From RUG11272 sp045226335 (GTDB lineage: Bacteria > Bacillota > Clostridia > Christensenellales > Aristaeellaceae), in NCBI GenBank assembly GCA_045226335.1, contig JBGVCH010000129.1:1-12080 (forward strand): a stretch of DNA of 12,080 nt, in the 5' to 3' direction. Shown here one piece after another: positions 1-6,333 of the stretch (position 1 is the first letter of the stretch; each line of letters begins with the position of its first letter). The position numbers and the translations under genes are program-made. Below the pieces are notes generated by a model. It was given only the letters and a program-made list of their open reading frames with translations, was not told the DNA's origin and ran no database searches.

Positions 1-515
1 ATGGCACTGTCGTTTTCGCCCCGGGGCCCATCGAGCTTCGTGTAGGTCACGTGATCGCAGAGCCAGTCGTGAAACTGCCGCTCCTTCTCCAGGGGCGTGC
101 CGCTGACGCTGCCGGTGATCTGCATCGCCGCGGACAGCGCGGCCTGTTCCCGGGCGGTCAGGCGGTCGACGGTCCCCGCCCGGACGGCGTCCATGATTTC
201 CCGCCCCGCGTATTTCTCCATCTTCGCCACCTGGACGGTGACGCCGCTGCGCTCGGTGACGGCGGTGTAGCTGAAGGAGGTGATGCCGCAGCAGGAGTAC
301 AGCCCGGCCAGCAGGGCGTCGTCCGCACCGAAGAAGGTCTCGTACACGGATTGGGTGCAGAAAACCGAAAAGGGGAGCGCGCCGTTGTCCACACCCTGGA
401 CAAACGCGCTCACAAAGCTCTCCACACTGCTGACCTGCCCCTTTGCCGCCATCGCCGGCGCCATGGCCAGCGCCAGCATAAGGGCGAGGCCGAGACAGAC
501 CATCCGCCGCACCAT
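1..515 (-). CDS. Secreted protein, probable transglutaminase-like domain (partial, C-terminus outside window)
   Basis: The gene starts at 515 (ATG) and runs off the left edge; 171 residues are visible without a stop. A GGAGG lies 7 bases before this ATG. A second ATG at 520 is only 2 bases from the GGAGG and in another frame, so 515 is preferred. Residues 1-23 form a signal peptide: basic MVRR, a hydrophobic core, and AMA before AKGQ. No lipobox is visible, so the protein is probably exported. The middle (about 30-140) is not recognised. Residues 149-171 contain HDWLCDHVTYTK followed by GENDSA. This resembles the start of bacterial transglutaminase-like (cysteine-protease fold) domains, where a 'hdWL..nv.Y' segment and a 'sAyGaL' segment precede the catalytic Cys. 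The Cys-His-Asp triad would lie outside the window, so the domain call is inference. The gene has its own promoter and is separated from prs by that gene's terminator. Confidence 0.7.
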   Translation of the reverse strand, partial: MVRRMVCLGLALMLALAMAPAMAAKGQVSSVESFVSAFVQGVDNGALPFSVFCTQSVYETFFGADDALLAGLYSCCGITSFSYTAVTERSGVTVQVAKMEKYAGREIMDAVRAGTVDRLTAREQAALSAAMQITGSVSGTPLEKERQFHDWLCDHVTYTKLDGPRGENDSA

Positions 516-538
516 GCCATCACCTCCGAAACAGGTCC

Positions 539-567
539 ATTATACGGGAAACGCCGGGAAATGACAA
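539..567 (-). promoter_or_regulatory. Sigma-A-type promoter of the secreted-protein gene
   Basis: On the minus strand TTGTCA (567-562) and TATAAT (544-539) are separated by exactly 17 bases. The -10 is perfect and the -35 matches 5 of 6. The predicted transcript start is about 15-20 bases before the ATG at 515, leaving a short leader with the GGAGG site. It lies downstream of the prs terminator, so this gene is transcribed separately from proS-prs. Confidence 0.8.
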
Positions 568-596
568 TTCTCATCCTGTAAATTCTTCGGGCGGCA

Positions 597-630
597 ACAT
601 AAAAGCCGCAGGACGGTCTGCCTGCGGCTC
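597..630 (-). terminator. Intrinsic terminator of the proS-prs unit
   Basis: A perfect 9-bp stem, AGCCGCAGG (604-612) with CCTGCGGCT (621-629), has an 8-base loop. On the minus strand it is followed by TTTTATGTT. It begins about 18 bases after the prs stop codon, as expected for a rho-independent terminator closing that transcript. Confidence 0.85.
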
Positions 631-647
631 ATGGGGAAGCGGGCCCG

Positions 648-1742
648 TCAGTCCGCGGAGCGGTACACGGCGAGCATCTCCCGGATCCGCTTGACGGGGG
701 TGGTGATCTCCTTCATGGAATCGCCCTTGTTGAGGGTATCGATCAGGGCCGCGATGTAGCGGTTCATGGTGACGCCGAAGTAGTAGGGCTTCTTCAGGAG
801 CTCCGGCTTCTGGTATACCAGGTTGGTGGTGAACACCCGGTCAAAGAGGCCGTCCGCATAGGCTTTGTCGAACTTGGTCAACCCGGAGGAGAACAGGCCG
901 AAGGTGGCGAACAGGAAGACCCGGCGCGCGCCGCGGTCCTTGAGCTGCTTCGCCACGTCGATCATGCTGCCGCCGGAGGCGATCATGTCGTCCACCACGA
1001 TGACGTCCATGCCCTCCACGCTGCCGCCGCAGAAGTCGTGGGAGATGATGGGGTTGGTGCCGTTCACGATGCGGGTGTAGTCCCGGCGCTTGAAGAACAT
1101 GCCGATGTTGACCCCGAAGAGCGTGGCCAGGAAAACCACACGGGTGGTGGCGCCTTCGTCGGGAGAGATGAACATCAGGTGATCCGGGTCGATCTGAAGG
1201 TCCTCATACTCCGTCAGCAGGGCCTGAGTGAACTGAAGCGCGGGGGAGATGTTTTCCAGGCTGTTCAGGGGCGTGACGTTCTGCATCCGCGGGTCATGGG
1301 CGTCGAAGGTCACCACGTTGTGCACGCCCATGTATTCCAGCTCCCGGAGCATCATGGCGCAGTCCAGGGATTCCCGGGCGGTTTTCCGGTGCTGCCGGCT
1401 CTCGTAGAGAAAGGGCATGATGACGGTGATGCGCGCCGCCTTGCCGTTGCAGGCGGCGATGACCCGCTTGATGTCCTGGTAGTGATCGTCCGGGGACATG
1501 CGGTTCAACGCGCCGTCCATCTTGTAGGTCAGGGAGGAGTTGGTGACGTCGGCGAGGATGTAGATGTCCTTGCCGCGCACGGATTCGTCCAGGACGCACT
1601 TCGCCTCGCCGCTGGCGAAACGCGGGCAGGCGCATGGGATCAGAAAACTCCCCCCTCCGCGCCACTCCGAGAGGATGGCGTCCACGCTGGCGCCGGTCTT
1701 TTGCATGGATTCCAGCACGATCAGACCCAGGCTTTCGGTCAT
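648..1742 (-). CDS. prs: Ribose-phosphate pyrophosphokinase (PRPP synthetase), long form
   Basis: This 364-residue enzyme transfers pyrophosphate from ATP to ribose 5-phosphate to give PRPP, the precursor of purines, pyrimidines, histidine, tryptophan and NAD. It is cytoplasmic. Visible motifs: ESRQHRK (114-120), matching the ATP-contacting 'ARQDRK' segment; FDAHDPRMQN (146-155), matching the metal-binding 'DLHA.QIQGFF' region; SPDEGATTR (193-201); KRRDYTR (218-224), the flexible catalytic loop; and the PRPP/ribose-phosphate loop VIVVDDMIASGGSM (247-260). At 364 residues it is longer than the classical enzyme of about 315. The wording of its motifs fits the divergent long PRPP synthetases known from Clostridia. 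The start is ATG 1742, with AAAGGAG about 10 bases upstream. The frame stays open further upstream into proS, but those residues show no family similarity. It lies 35 bp after proS with no promoter between, so it is probably co-transcribed from the T-box-controlled promoter. Confidence 0.93.
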   Translation of the reverse strand: MTESLGLIVLESMQKTGASVDAILSEWRGGGSFLIPCACPRFASGEAKCVLDESVRGKDIYILADVTNSSLTYKMDGALNRMSPDDHYQDIKRVIAACNGKAARITVIMPFLYESRQHRKTARESLDCAMMLRELEYMGVHNVVTFDAHDPRMQNVTPLNSLENISPALQFTQALLTEYEDLQIDPDHLMFISPDEGATTRVVFLATLFGVNIGMFFKRRDYTRIVNGTNPIISHDFCGGSVEGMDVIVVDDMIASGGSMIDVAKQLKDRGARRVFLFATFGLFSSGLTKFDKAYADGLFDRVFTTNLVYQKPELLKKPYYFGVTMNRYIAALIDTLNKGDSMKEITTPVKRIREMLAVYRSAD

Positions 1743-1777
1743 CGGGAGCCATCTCCTTTCGTCCCGCGGTCTAAGGC

Positions 1778-3232
1778 TCAGTACGCCTTGGCGAAATACA
1801 TGACCTTCTCGGCCTTCTTGCCGCAGCAGACGCAGGTTTCGCCGAAGCGGTGGGCCGCCTGGTCGAAGGGCATGTTGCGGCTGGTGGCGTTGAAGCGCTC
1901 CTTGATGGTGTCCTCGCAGGCCCGGTCGCCGCACCACATGGCCTTGGCGAAGCCCTTGTTCACGGCCTCTTCCAGTTCAGCCATGTCGTGGACGGTGTAG
2001 GTGTGGGCGTCGCGGAAAGCCTTGGCCTGCTCGTAGAGGCCCTTCTGGATCTCGTCCAGCAGCGCCTTCACCGCGTCGGCGATGCCCTCCAGGGGCAGGG
2101 TGGATTTCTCGCAGGTATCCCGGCGGAAGACGGTGACCACGCCGTTCTCCAGGTCCCTGGGGCCGACCTCCAGCCTCGCGGGGACGCCCTTGAGCTCCCA
2201 GTCGTTGAACTTGAAGCCCGCGCTGACGGTGTCCCGGTCGTCCAGCTTCACCCGGAGACCGGCGGCCTTCAGCTCGGCAAAGAGCTTCTCGCAGGCCTCG
2301 GTGACGCCGGGCTTGTGGGCCGCGATGGGCAGGATGACCGCCTGGATCGGCGCGATGCGGGGCGGCAGGCGCAGGCCGCGCTCGTCGCCGTGAGTCATGA
2401 CGATGGCGCCGATGAGCCGGGTGGATACGCCCCAGCTGGTCTCCTCGGCGTATTGCAGCTTGCCCTCTTTGTTCTGGAACTGGATGCCGTAGGCCTCGGC
2501 GAAGTTGGTGCCGAAGTTGTGGCTGGTGCCGGCCTGCAGGCTCTTGCCGTCCTGCATCATGGCTTCCATTGAATAAGTGGCCCGGGCGCCGGCGAACTTC
2601 TCCTTGTCGCTCTTCTGGCCCACGTACACGGGCAGGGCCATCACGTCCTCGGCGCACTCCCGGTAGACTTCCAGCATTTCCAGGGTCTTGGCCTGGGCTT
2701 CCTCGGCGGAGGCGTGCATGGTGTGGCCCTCCTGCCACAGGAACTCGCTGGTCCGCAGGAAGGGGCGGGTGGCTTTCTCCCAGCGCATGACGGAGCACCA
2801 CTGGTTGTACACCATGGGCAGGTCGCGCCAGGTCTGCACCCACTTGGCGAACATGGTGCAGAAGATGGTCTCGGAAGTGGGCCGGATGGCCAGACGCTCG
2901 GTCAGGGGCTCGGTACCGCCCTGGGTGACCCAGGCCACTTCCGGCGCGAAGCCCTCCACATGCTCGGCTTCCTTCAGCAGCAGGCTCTCCGGGATCAGCA
3001 TGGGGAAGTAGACGTTCTCCACGCCCTTCTCCTTGAAGCGCTGGTCCATCTCCGCCTGGATGCGCTCCCAGATGGCGTAGCCGTAAGGCCGGACGATCAT
3101 GCAGCCCCGGACCGGCGCGTAGTCGCACAGCTGAGTCTGGGTGATGACGTCGGTGTACCACTGGGAGAAGTCCTCGCTGCGGGGGGTGATGAAGGTGACG
3201 AAGTCCTGCTTGTTCTCCTTGTTCTTGGCCAT
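1778..3232 (-). CDS. proS: Prolyl-tRNA synthetase, archaeal/eukaryote-like short form
   Basis: This 484-residue class II aminoacyl-tRNA synthetase charges tRNA-Pro with proline. Residues 111-123 (TERLAIRPTSETI) and 150-170 (from RWEKATRPFLR to WQEGH) carry class II motif 2 and the substrate pocket typical of ProRS. HGDERGLRLPPRIAP, at about 276-292, is in the anticodon-side/motif 3 region. The C-terminus has a cysteine-bearing zinc-binding domain (C434, C439, C467, C469/C470) and ends in a tyrosine (FAKAY). These are hallmarks of the ProRS type lacking the bacterial editing insertion domain. The length fits that type; the bacterial type is about 570. ATG 3232 is chosen because AAAGGAG lies about 8 bases upstream and the N-terminus MAKNKENKQDF fits the family. 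The longer open frame upstream is the T-box leader. Transcription is controlled by that leader, and prs follows in the same unit. Confidence 0.95.
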   Translation of the reverse strand: MAKNKENKQDFVTFITPRSEDFSQWYTDVITQTQLCDYAPVRGCMIVRPYGYAIWERIQAEMDQRFKEKGVENVYFPMLIPESLLLKEAEHVEGFAPEVAWVTQGGTEPLTERLAIRPTSETIFCTMFAKWVQTWRDLPMVYNQWCSVMRWEKATRPFLRTSEFLWQEGHTMHASAEEAQAKTLEMLEVYRECAEDVMALPVYVGQKSDKEKFAGARATYSMEAMMQDGKSLQAGTSHNFGTNFAEAYGIQFQNKEGKLQYAEETSWGVSTRLIGAIVMTHGDERGLRLPPRIAPIQAVILPIAAHKPGVTEACEKLFAELKAAGLRVKLDDRDTVSAGFKFNDWELKGVPARLEVGPRDLENGVVTVFRRDTCEKSTLPLEGIADAVKALLDEIQKGLYEQAKAFRDAHTYTVHDMAELEEAVNKGFAKAMWCGDRACEDTIKERFNATSRNMPFDQAAHRFGETCVCCGKKAEKVMYFAKAY

Positions 3233-3267
3233 GGTTTTCTCTCCTTTACTTTTCCGGCAAGGGCATG

Positions 3268-3305
3268 AAAAAGCCTTCGCCTCTGTTTTGTGCAGGGACG
3301 AAGGC
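3268..3305 (-). terminator. Regulated intrinsic terminator of the proS T-box
   Basis: On the minus strand GCCTTCG (3305-3299) pairs with CGAAGGC (3279-3273). The stem can be extended inward past one C/A mismatch, and TTTTT (3272-3268) follows. The 5' arm lies just downstream of the T-box core, as needed for mutually exclusive antiterminator and terminator folds. Uncharged tRNA-Pro is expected to favour read-through into proS. Confidence 0.88.
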
Positions 3306-3506
3306 AGGAACGCTGCATTCGCGGTACCACCCGGCTTGACTGATCCCTTCGCAGGGGAGCCCTCTCGTTGCATCCGTTCACGGGGATGGTCCGGCGGGTA
3401 TTGGCCGCGGCTCCGGGCTGGGAAGGCTCATCCGTTCCGCCGCGCGCCTCTCACCGCCGCGCGCTCGCTGAAGACTTTCCGGACAGCCGGGCCCTTCATT
3501 GCCTGT
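3268..3506 (-). ncRNA. T-box riboswitch leader of proS
   Basis: The minus strand carries the T-box core CCGGGTGGTACCGCG (3334-3320), which forms the antiterminator bulge that pairs with the 3' end of uncharged tRNA. The bulge UGGU would pair with ACCA, agreeing with the A discriminator usual for bacterial tRNA-Pro. It is followed by an intrinsic terminator (3305-3268). Upstream, AGCGAGCGCGCGGCGGTGAG (3473-3454) resembles the distal part of stem I with the GCGAG bulge and GGUGA loop of Bacillota T-boxes. A 3' strand GGATGAGCC...GCCC (about 3433-3416) can pair with GGGC...GGCTGTCC (about 3496-3481). In that fold a CCC proline codon at 3422-3420 lies in the internal loop as candidate specifier; CCT at 3426-3424 is an alternative. 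The 5' end is inferred from the promoter. Confidence 0.9.
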
Positions 3507-3512
3507 AGCCGC

Positions 3513-3541
3513 ATCATAGCACGTTTTCGCGGGAAATGCAA
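3513..3541 (-). promoter_or_regulatory. Sigma-A-type promoter of the proS-prs unit
   Basis: TTGCAT (3541-3536) and TATGAT (3518-3513) on the minus strand are separated by 17 bases. Transcription is predicted to start near 3506, which gives a leader of about 270 nt before the proS ATG. That length leaves room for stem I and the antiterminator. Confidence 0.8.
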
Positions 3542-3635
3542 GGGCAAGAAATCGACACTGATCCGTACGGGTTGAAGGGATGTTGCTATTTACCCCGGAC
3601 CATGTCCGCAAGAGAAACCTTGAATCGGCCGGATG

Positions 3636-3664
3636 TTGACAAACCATGCTTTCTGTGCCACAAT
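3636..3664 (+). promoter_or_regulatory. Promoter of the YitT-family gene
   Basis: A perfect TTGACA (3636-3641) is followed after 17 bases by CACAAT (3659-3664), a 4/6 match to the -10. The predicted start is near 3671, about 29 bases before the GTG start at 3700. The promoter overlaps an in-frame ATG at 3646, which therefore cannot be the translation start of transcripts made here. A small inverted repeat, CGGAC-CAT-GTCCG (3596-3608), lies 28 bases upstream of the -35. It could be a regulator site, but there is no other support for that. Confidence 0.65.
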
Positions 3665-3699
3665 ACACCCAGAAAAAGCCCTCACGGAGGAGATGCCAA

Positions 3700-4584
3700 G
3701 TGAATCTGTCCAAATACCTCGGCAATCCGACCTGGAGGCGGGAGGTGCTGATCGCCTATGCCCAGATCGTTCTGGGCAGCGTGATCGCTGGCGCGGCCTA
3801 TCCGCTGTTCCTGAACGACAACAACATCGCCCCCGGCGGCCTCACCGGTGTGGCCATGATCCTGCATCACTTTTTCGACTTCCTGCCCATCGGCGTCACA
3901 TCGCTGGTGCTGAACATTCCGCTGTTTCTGGTGGGGTACCGGTCCTCGGGGCCGATCTTCGTGTTCCGGTGCCTGGTGGGGACAGCGCTGTTCTCCCTGG
4001 CCATCGACCTGCTTCCTCTGAAGACCATGACGGAGGATCCGCTGCTGGCTTCGCTCTACGGCGGCATTCTCCTGGGCATCGGCCTGGGGCTGATCCAGCG
4101 GGGCGGCGCCACCACCGGCGGCACGGACATGGCGGCCCGGATGGTGCACAAGCGCCTGCCTTTCATCTCCGTGGGCATGTTCCTGTTCGCGCTGGACCTG
4201 GTGGTGGTGGTGGCGGCCGGCTTCGCTTTCCACGCGCCCGAGGCCACGCTGTACGCCATGATCAACATCGCCGTGTGCTCCAAGGTCATCGACATGGTGA
4301 TGGTGGGCTTTACCGCAAACAAGGCCTGCTTCATCATCAGCGGGAAGTGGGAGACCATCACCGCGCGGGTCCTGAAGGAGATGAACCGGGGCGTGACCCA
4401 GCTCAAGGCCCGGGGCGGCTTCAGCGGATCCGAGCGGCCCATGGTGCTGGCGGTGATCTCCCGCAGCGAGCTCCCGCGGCTGAAAGACATCGTCCGGGAG
4501 GAGGACGAGAAGGCATTCATGTTCGTCACGGAGGCACACGAAGCGCTGGGGGAGGGATTTGCGAGGCTGGAGAAGGAGCAATAG
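3700..4584 (+). CDS. YitT-family multi-pass membrane protein (DUF161 + DUF2179)
   Basis: The 294-residue product has about five to six hydrophobic segments (roughly residues 15-37, 47-80, 86-105, 116-133, 154-178 and 184-206). A soluble C-terminal domain follows (about 207-290). Family signatures are visible: NNIAPGGLTGVAMIL (41-55), GGATTGGTDMAARM (135-148), and in the C-terminal domain MNRGVTQLKARGGFSGSE (228-245), typical of DUF2179. Function is not established for most members; the protein sits in the cytoplasmic membrane and the C-terminal domain is thought to be cytosolic. The start is GTG 3700 because GGAGGAG (3686-3692) lies 7 bases upstream and the promoter covers the earlier ATG. 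It is transcribed divergently from proS. I see no convincing terminator after it, so some read-through into the nup-like operon is possible. Confidence 0.9.
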   Translation: MNLSKYLGNPTWRREVLIAYAQIVLGSVIAGAAYPLFLNDNNIAPGGLTGVAMILHHFFDFLPIGVTSLVLNIPLFLVGYRSSGPIFVFRCLVGTALFSLAIDLLPLKTMTEDPLLASLYGGILLGIGLGLIQRGGATTGGTDMAARMVHKRLPFISVGMFLFALDLVVVVAAGFAFHAPEATLYAMINIAVCSKVIDMVMVGFTANKACFIISGKWETITARVLKEMNRGVTQLKARGGFSGSERPMVLAVISRSELPRLKDIVREEDEKAFMFVTEAHEALGEGFARLEKEQ

Positions 4585-4637
4585 TCATTACAGATATGAA
4601 GGAAATATTACAGAATTATTATCTTTTTGATTTTTCT

Positions 4638-4665
4638 TTGCAAAACGGGGCTGCAATGCTATAAT
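4638..4665 (+). promoter_or_regulatory. Promoter of the nucleoside-type ABC importer operon
   Basis: TTGCAA (4638-4643) and a perfect TATAAT (4660-4665) are separated by 16 bases in a locally AT-rich stretch. The predicted leader from about 4672 to the TTG start at 4741 is roughly 70 nt. I see no recognisable riboswitch, terminator or clear operator in it. In the remaining stretch from 4585, ATTACAGA occurs twice, 20 bp apart (4587 and 4607), which may be chance. Confidence 0.75.
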
Positions 4666-4740
4666 CACATTAGTTTCCAACGGAATTCAATAGCGGAGCT
4701 CAGCAAAGACGGCGTTGACCTGATAAAGGAGGAATGAAGC

Positions 4741-6333
4741 TTGGGCAAGGAAGTCATGGCTGAAGTGCCGGAGTATCAGACGCCCACCGCATCTGAGAAT
4801 GAGGACTATGCCATCGAGATGATCCACATCACCAAACGGTTCCCCGGGATCATCGCAAACGATGACATCACCCTCCAGCTTCGGCGGGGCGAGATCCATG
4901 CCCTGCTGGGGGAGAACGGCGCGGGCAAATCCACGCTGATGAGCGTGCTCTTTGGCATGTATAAGCCCGAGGAAGGCTATATCAAGAAGGATGGCGTAAA
5001 GGTCGAGATCCGCAACCCCAACGATGCCACGGCGCTGCACATCGGCATGGTGCACCAGCACTTCAAGCTGATCGACGTGTTCACCGTCATGGACAACATC
5101 ATCCTGGGCGCGGAGGACACCCATCTGGGGTTTGTCCAGAAGAAGCGGGCGCGGCAGAAGGTCAAGCAGCTCTCCGAGCAGTACGGCTTGTACATCGACC
5201 TGGACGCCAAGGTGGAGGACATCACCGTCGGCATGCAGCAGCGCGTGGAAATCCTCAAGATGCTGTACCGCGACAACGACATCCTGATCTTCGACGAGCC
5301 CACGGCCGTGCTGACGCCCCAGGAGATCCATGAACTGATGCAGATCATGAAGGCCCTGGCGGCGGAGGGAAAGAGCATCCTGTTCATCTCCCACAAGCTG
5401 AACGAGATCATGGAGGTCTCGGACCGGGTGACGGTGCTGCGCAAGGGCAAGTACATCGGCACGGTGAACACCGCCGACGTCACCCAGGCGGAGCTGAGCT
5501 CCATGATGGTGGGCCGGCCGGTGCAGCTGGTGGTGGAAAAGGATCCGCCGCTGGTCCTGGACCCGGTGCTCCACGTGGAGGACCTGCACGTCAAGAGCCA
5601 GCTGTACAGCCACGACGCGGTGAAGGGCGTCACCTTCGACGTCCACAGCGGCGAGATCCTCTGCATCGCCGGCATCGATGGCAACGGCCAGTCGGAGCTG
5701 ATCCAGGCCATCACCGGACTGATGAAACCCCGCCGCGGGAAGGTGGAACTCATCGGCCACGATGTCGCCCACGCCTCCATCCAGGAGCACAGCGATTACG
5801 GCATGAGCCACATCCCGGAGGACCGGCACAAGCACGGCCTGGTGCTGGATTTCACCCTGGAGCAGAATATGGTGCTGCAGCGGTTCCACGATCCGGAGTT
5901 TTCCAGGGCCGGATTCATCCGCTTCCGTAACATCCGTGAATACTCGGAGCGCCTGATCGAGCAGTTTGACGTCCGCTCCGGCCAGGGCCCGGTGACCATC
6001 GCCCGGAGCATGTCCGGCGGCAACCAGCAGAAGGCCATCATCGCCCGGGAACTGGACCGGGACCTGCCGCTGGTGGTGGCGGTTCAGCCCACCCGCGGCC
6101 TGGACGTCGGCGCCATCGAGTACATTCACTCACGGCTGGTGGAGGAGCGGGACAAGGGCGCCGGCGTGCTGCTGGTCTCCCTGGAACTGGACGAGGTCAT
6201 GAACCTCTCCGACCGCATCCTGGTGATCTATGAAGGCGAGATCGTGGGCGAATTCGATCCCAAACAGGTGACGGTGGACGAGCTTGGCTTGTACATGGCC
6301 GGCGCGAAACGGCAGGAGGTGCACGCGCAGTGA
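4741..6333 (+). CDS. nupO: ABC transporter ATPase with two nucleotide-binding domains, nucleoside importer (NupO/YufO-like)
   Basis: The 530-residue cytoplasmic subunit should energise import of nucleosides through the two permeases downstream. It has two fused ATPase domains. Domain 1: Walker A GENGAGKST (57-65), degenerate signature VGMQQ (163-167), Walker B ILIFDEP (181-187). Domain 2: degenerate Walker A GIDGNGQSE (311-319), good signature MSGGNQQ (424-430), and VVAVQPTRGLD in place of a normal Walker B. One intact ATP site (domain 1 Walker A with domain 2 signature) plus one degenerate site is normal for this family of sugar/nucleoside importers. The start is TTG 4741, placed 8 bases after AAGGAGG (4726-4732). 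An in-frame ATG at 4756 is possible but poorly spaced from any Shine-Dalgarno. An ATG at 4735 is out of frame and soon meets a stop. The stop overlaps the next gene's start by 4 bases. The symbol is by family likeness, not proven orthology. Confidence 0.92.
   Translation: MGKEVMAEVPEYQTPTASENEDYAIEMIHITKRFPGIIANDDITLQLRRGEIHALLGENGAGKSTLMSVLFGMYKPEEGYIKKDGVKVEIRNPNDATALHIGMVHQHFKLIDVFTVMDNIILGAEDTHLGFVQKKRARQKVKQLSEQYGLYIDLDAKVEDITVGMQQRVEILKMLYRDNDILIFDEPTAVLTPQEIHELMQIMKALAAEGKSILFISHKLNEIMEVSDRVTVLRKGKYIGTVNTADVTQAELSSMMVGRPVQLVVEKDPPLVLDPVLHVEDLHVKSQLYSHDAVKGVTFDVHSGEILCIAGIDGNGQSELIQAITGLMKPRRGKVELIGHDVAHASIQEHSDYGMSHIPEDRHKHGLVLDFTLEQNMVLQRFHDPEFSRAGFIRFRNIREYSERLIEQFDVRSGQGPVTIARSMSGGNQQKAIIARELDRDLPLVVAVQPTRGLDVGAIEYIHSRLVEERDKGAGVLLVSLELDEVMNLSDRILVIYEGEIVGEFDPKQVTVDELGLYMAGAKRQEVHAQ

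Noticed and set aside
51..581. Plus-strand open frame over the left-edge gene
   Set aside because: The minus strand here has a strong promoter, a GGAGG site, a signal peptide and a plausible domain, whereas the plus-strand translation is low-complexity without a family pattern.
1743..1937. Upstream extension of prs into proS
   Set aside because: The extra residues are an out-of-frame reading of the proS 3' end. ATG 1742 has a Shine-Dalgarno and begins the family-like sequence.
3646..3699. ATG 3646 as start of the YitT-family gene
   Set aside because: The codon lies between the -35 and -10 of the best promoter, and GTG 3700 has a much better ribosome-binding site.
4585..4637. Terminator after the YitT-family gene
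   Set aside because: The stretch is T-rich, but I could find no stable GC-containing hairpin in front of the T-run.
4666..4740. Purine riboswitch in the leader of the nucleoside importer
   Set aside because: The predicted leader is only about 70 nt and shows neither the three-stem junction sequences nor a terminator hairpin.
4687..6129. Long open frame on the minus strand opposite the ATPase gene
   Set aside because: It is the mirror frame of a well-supported ABC ATPase; its translation is repetitive and matches no family, with no matching promoter or ribosome-binding site.
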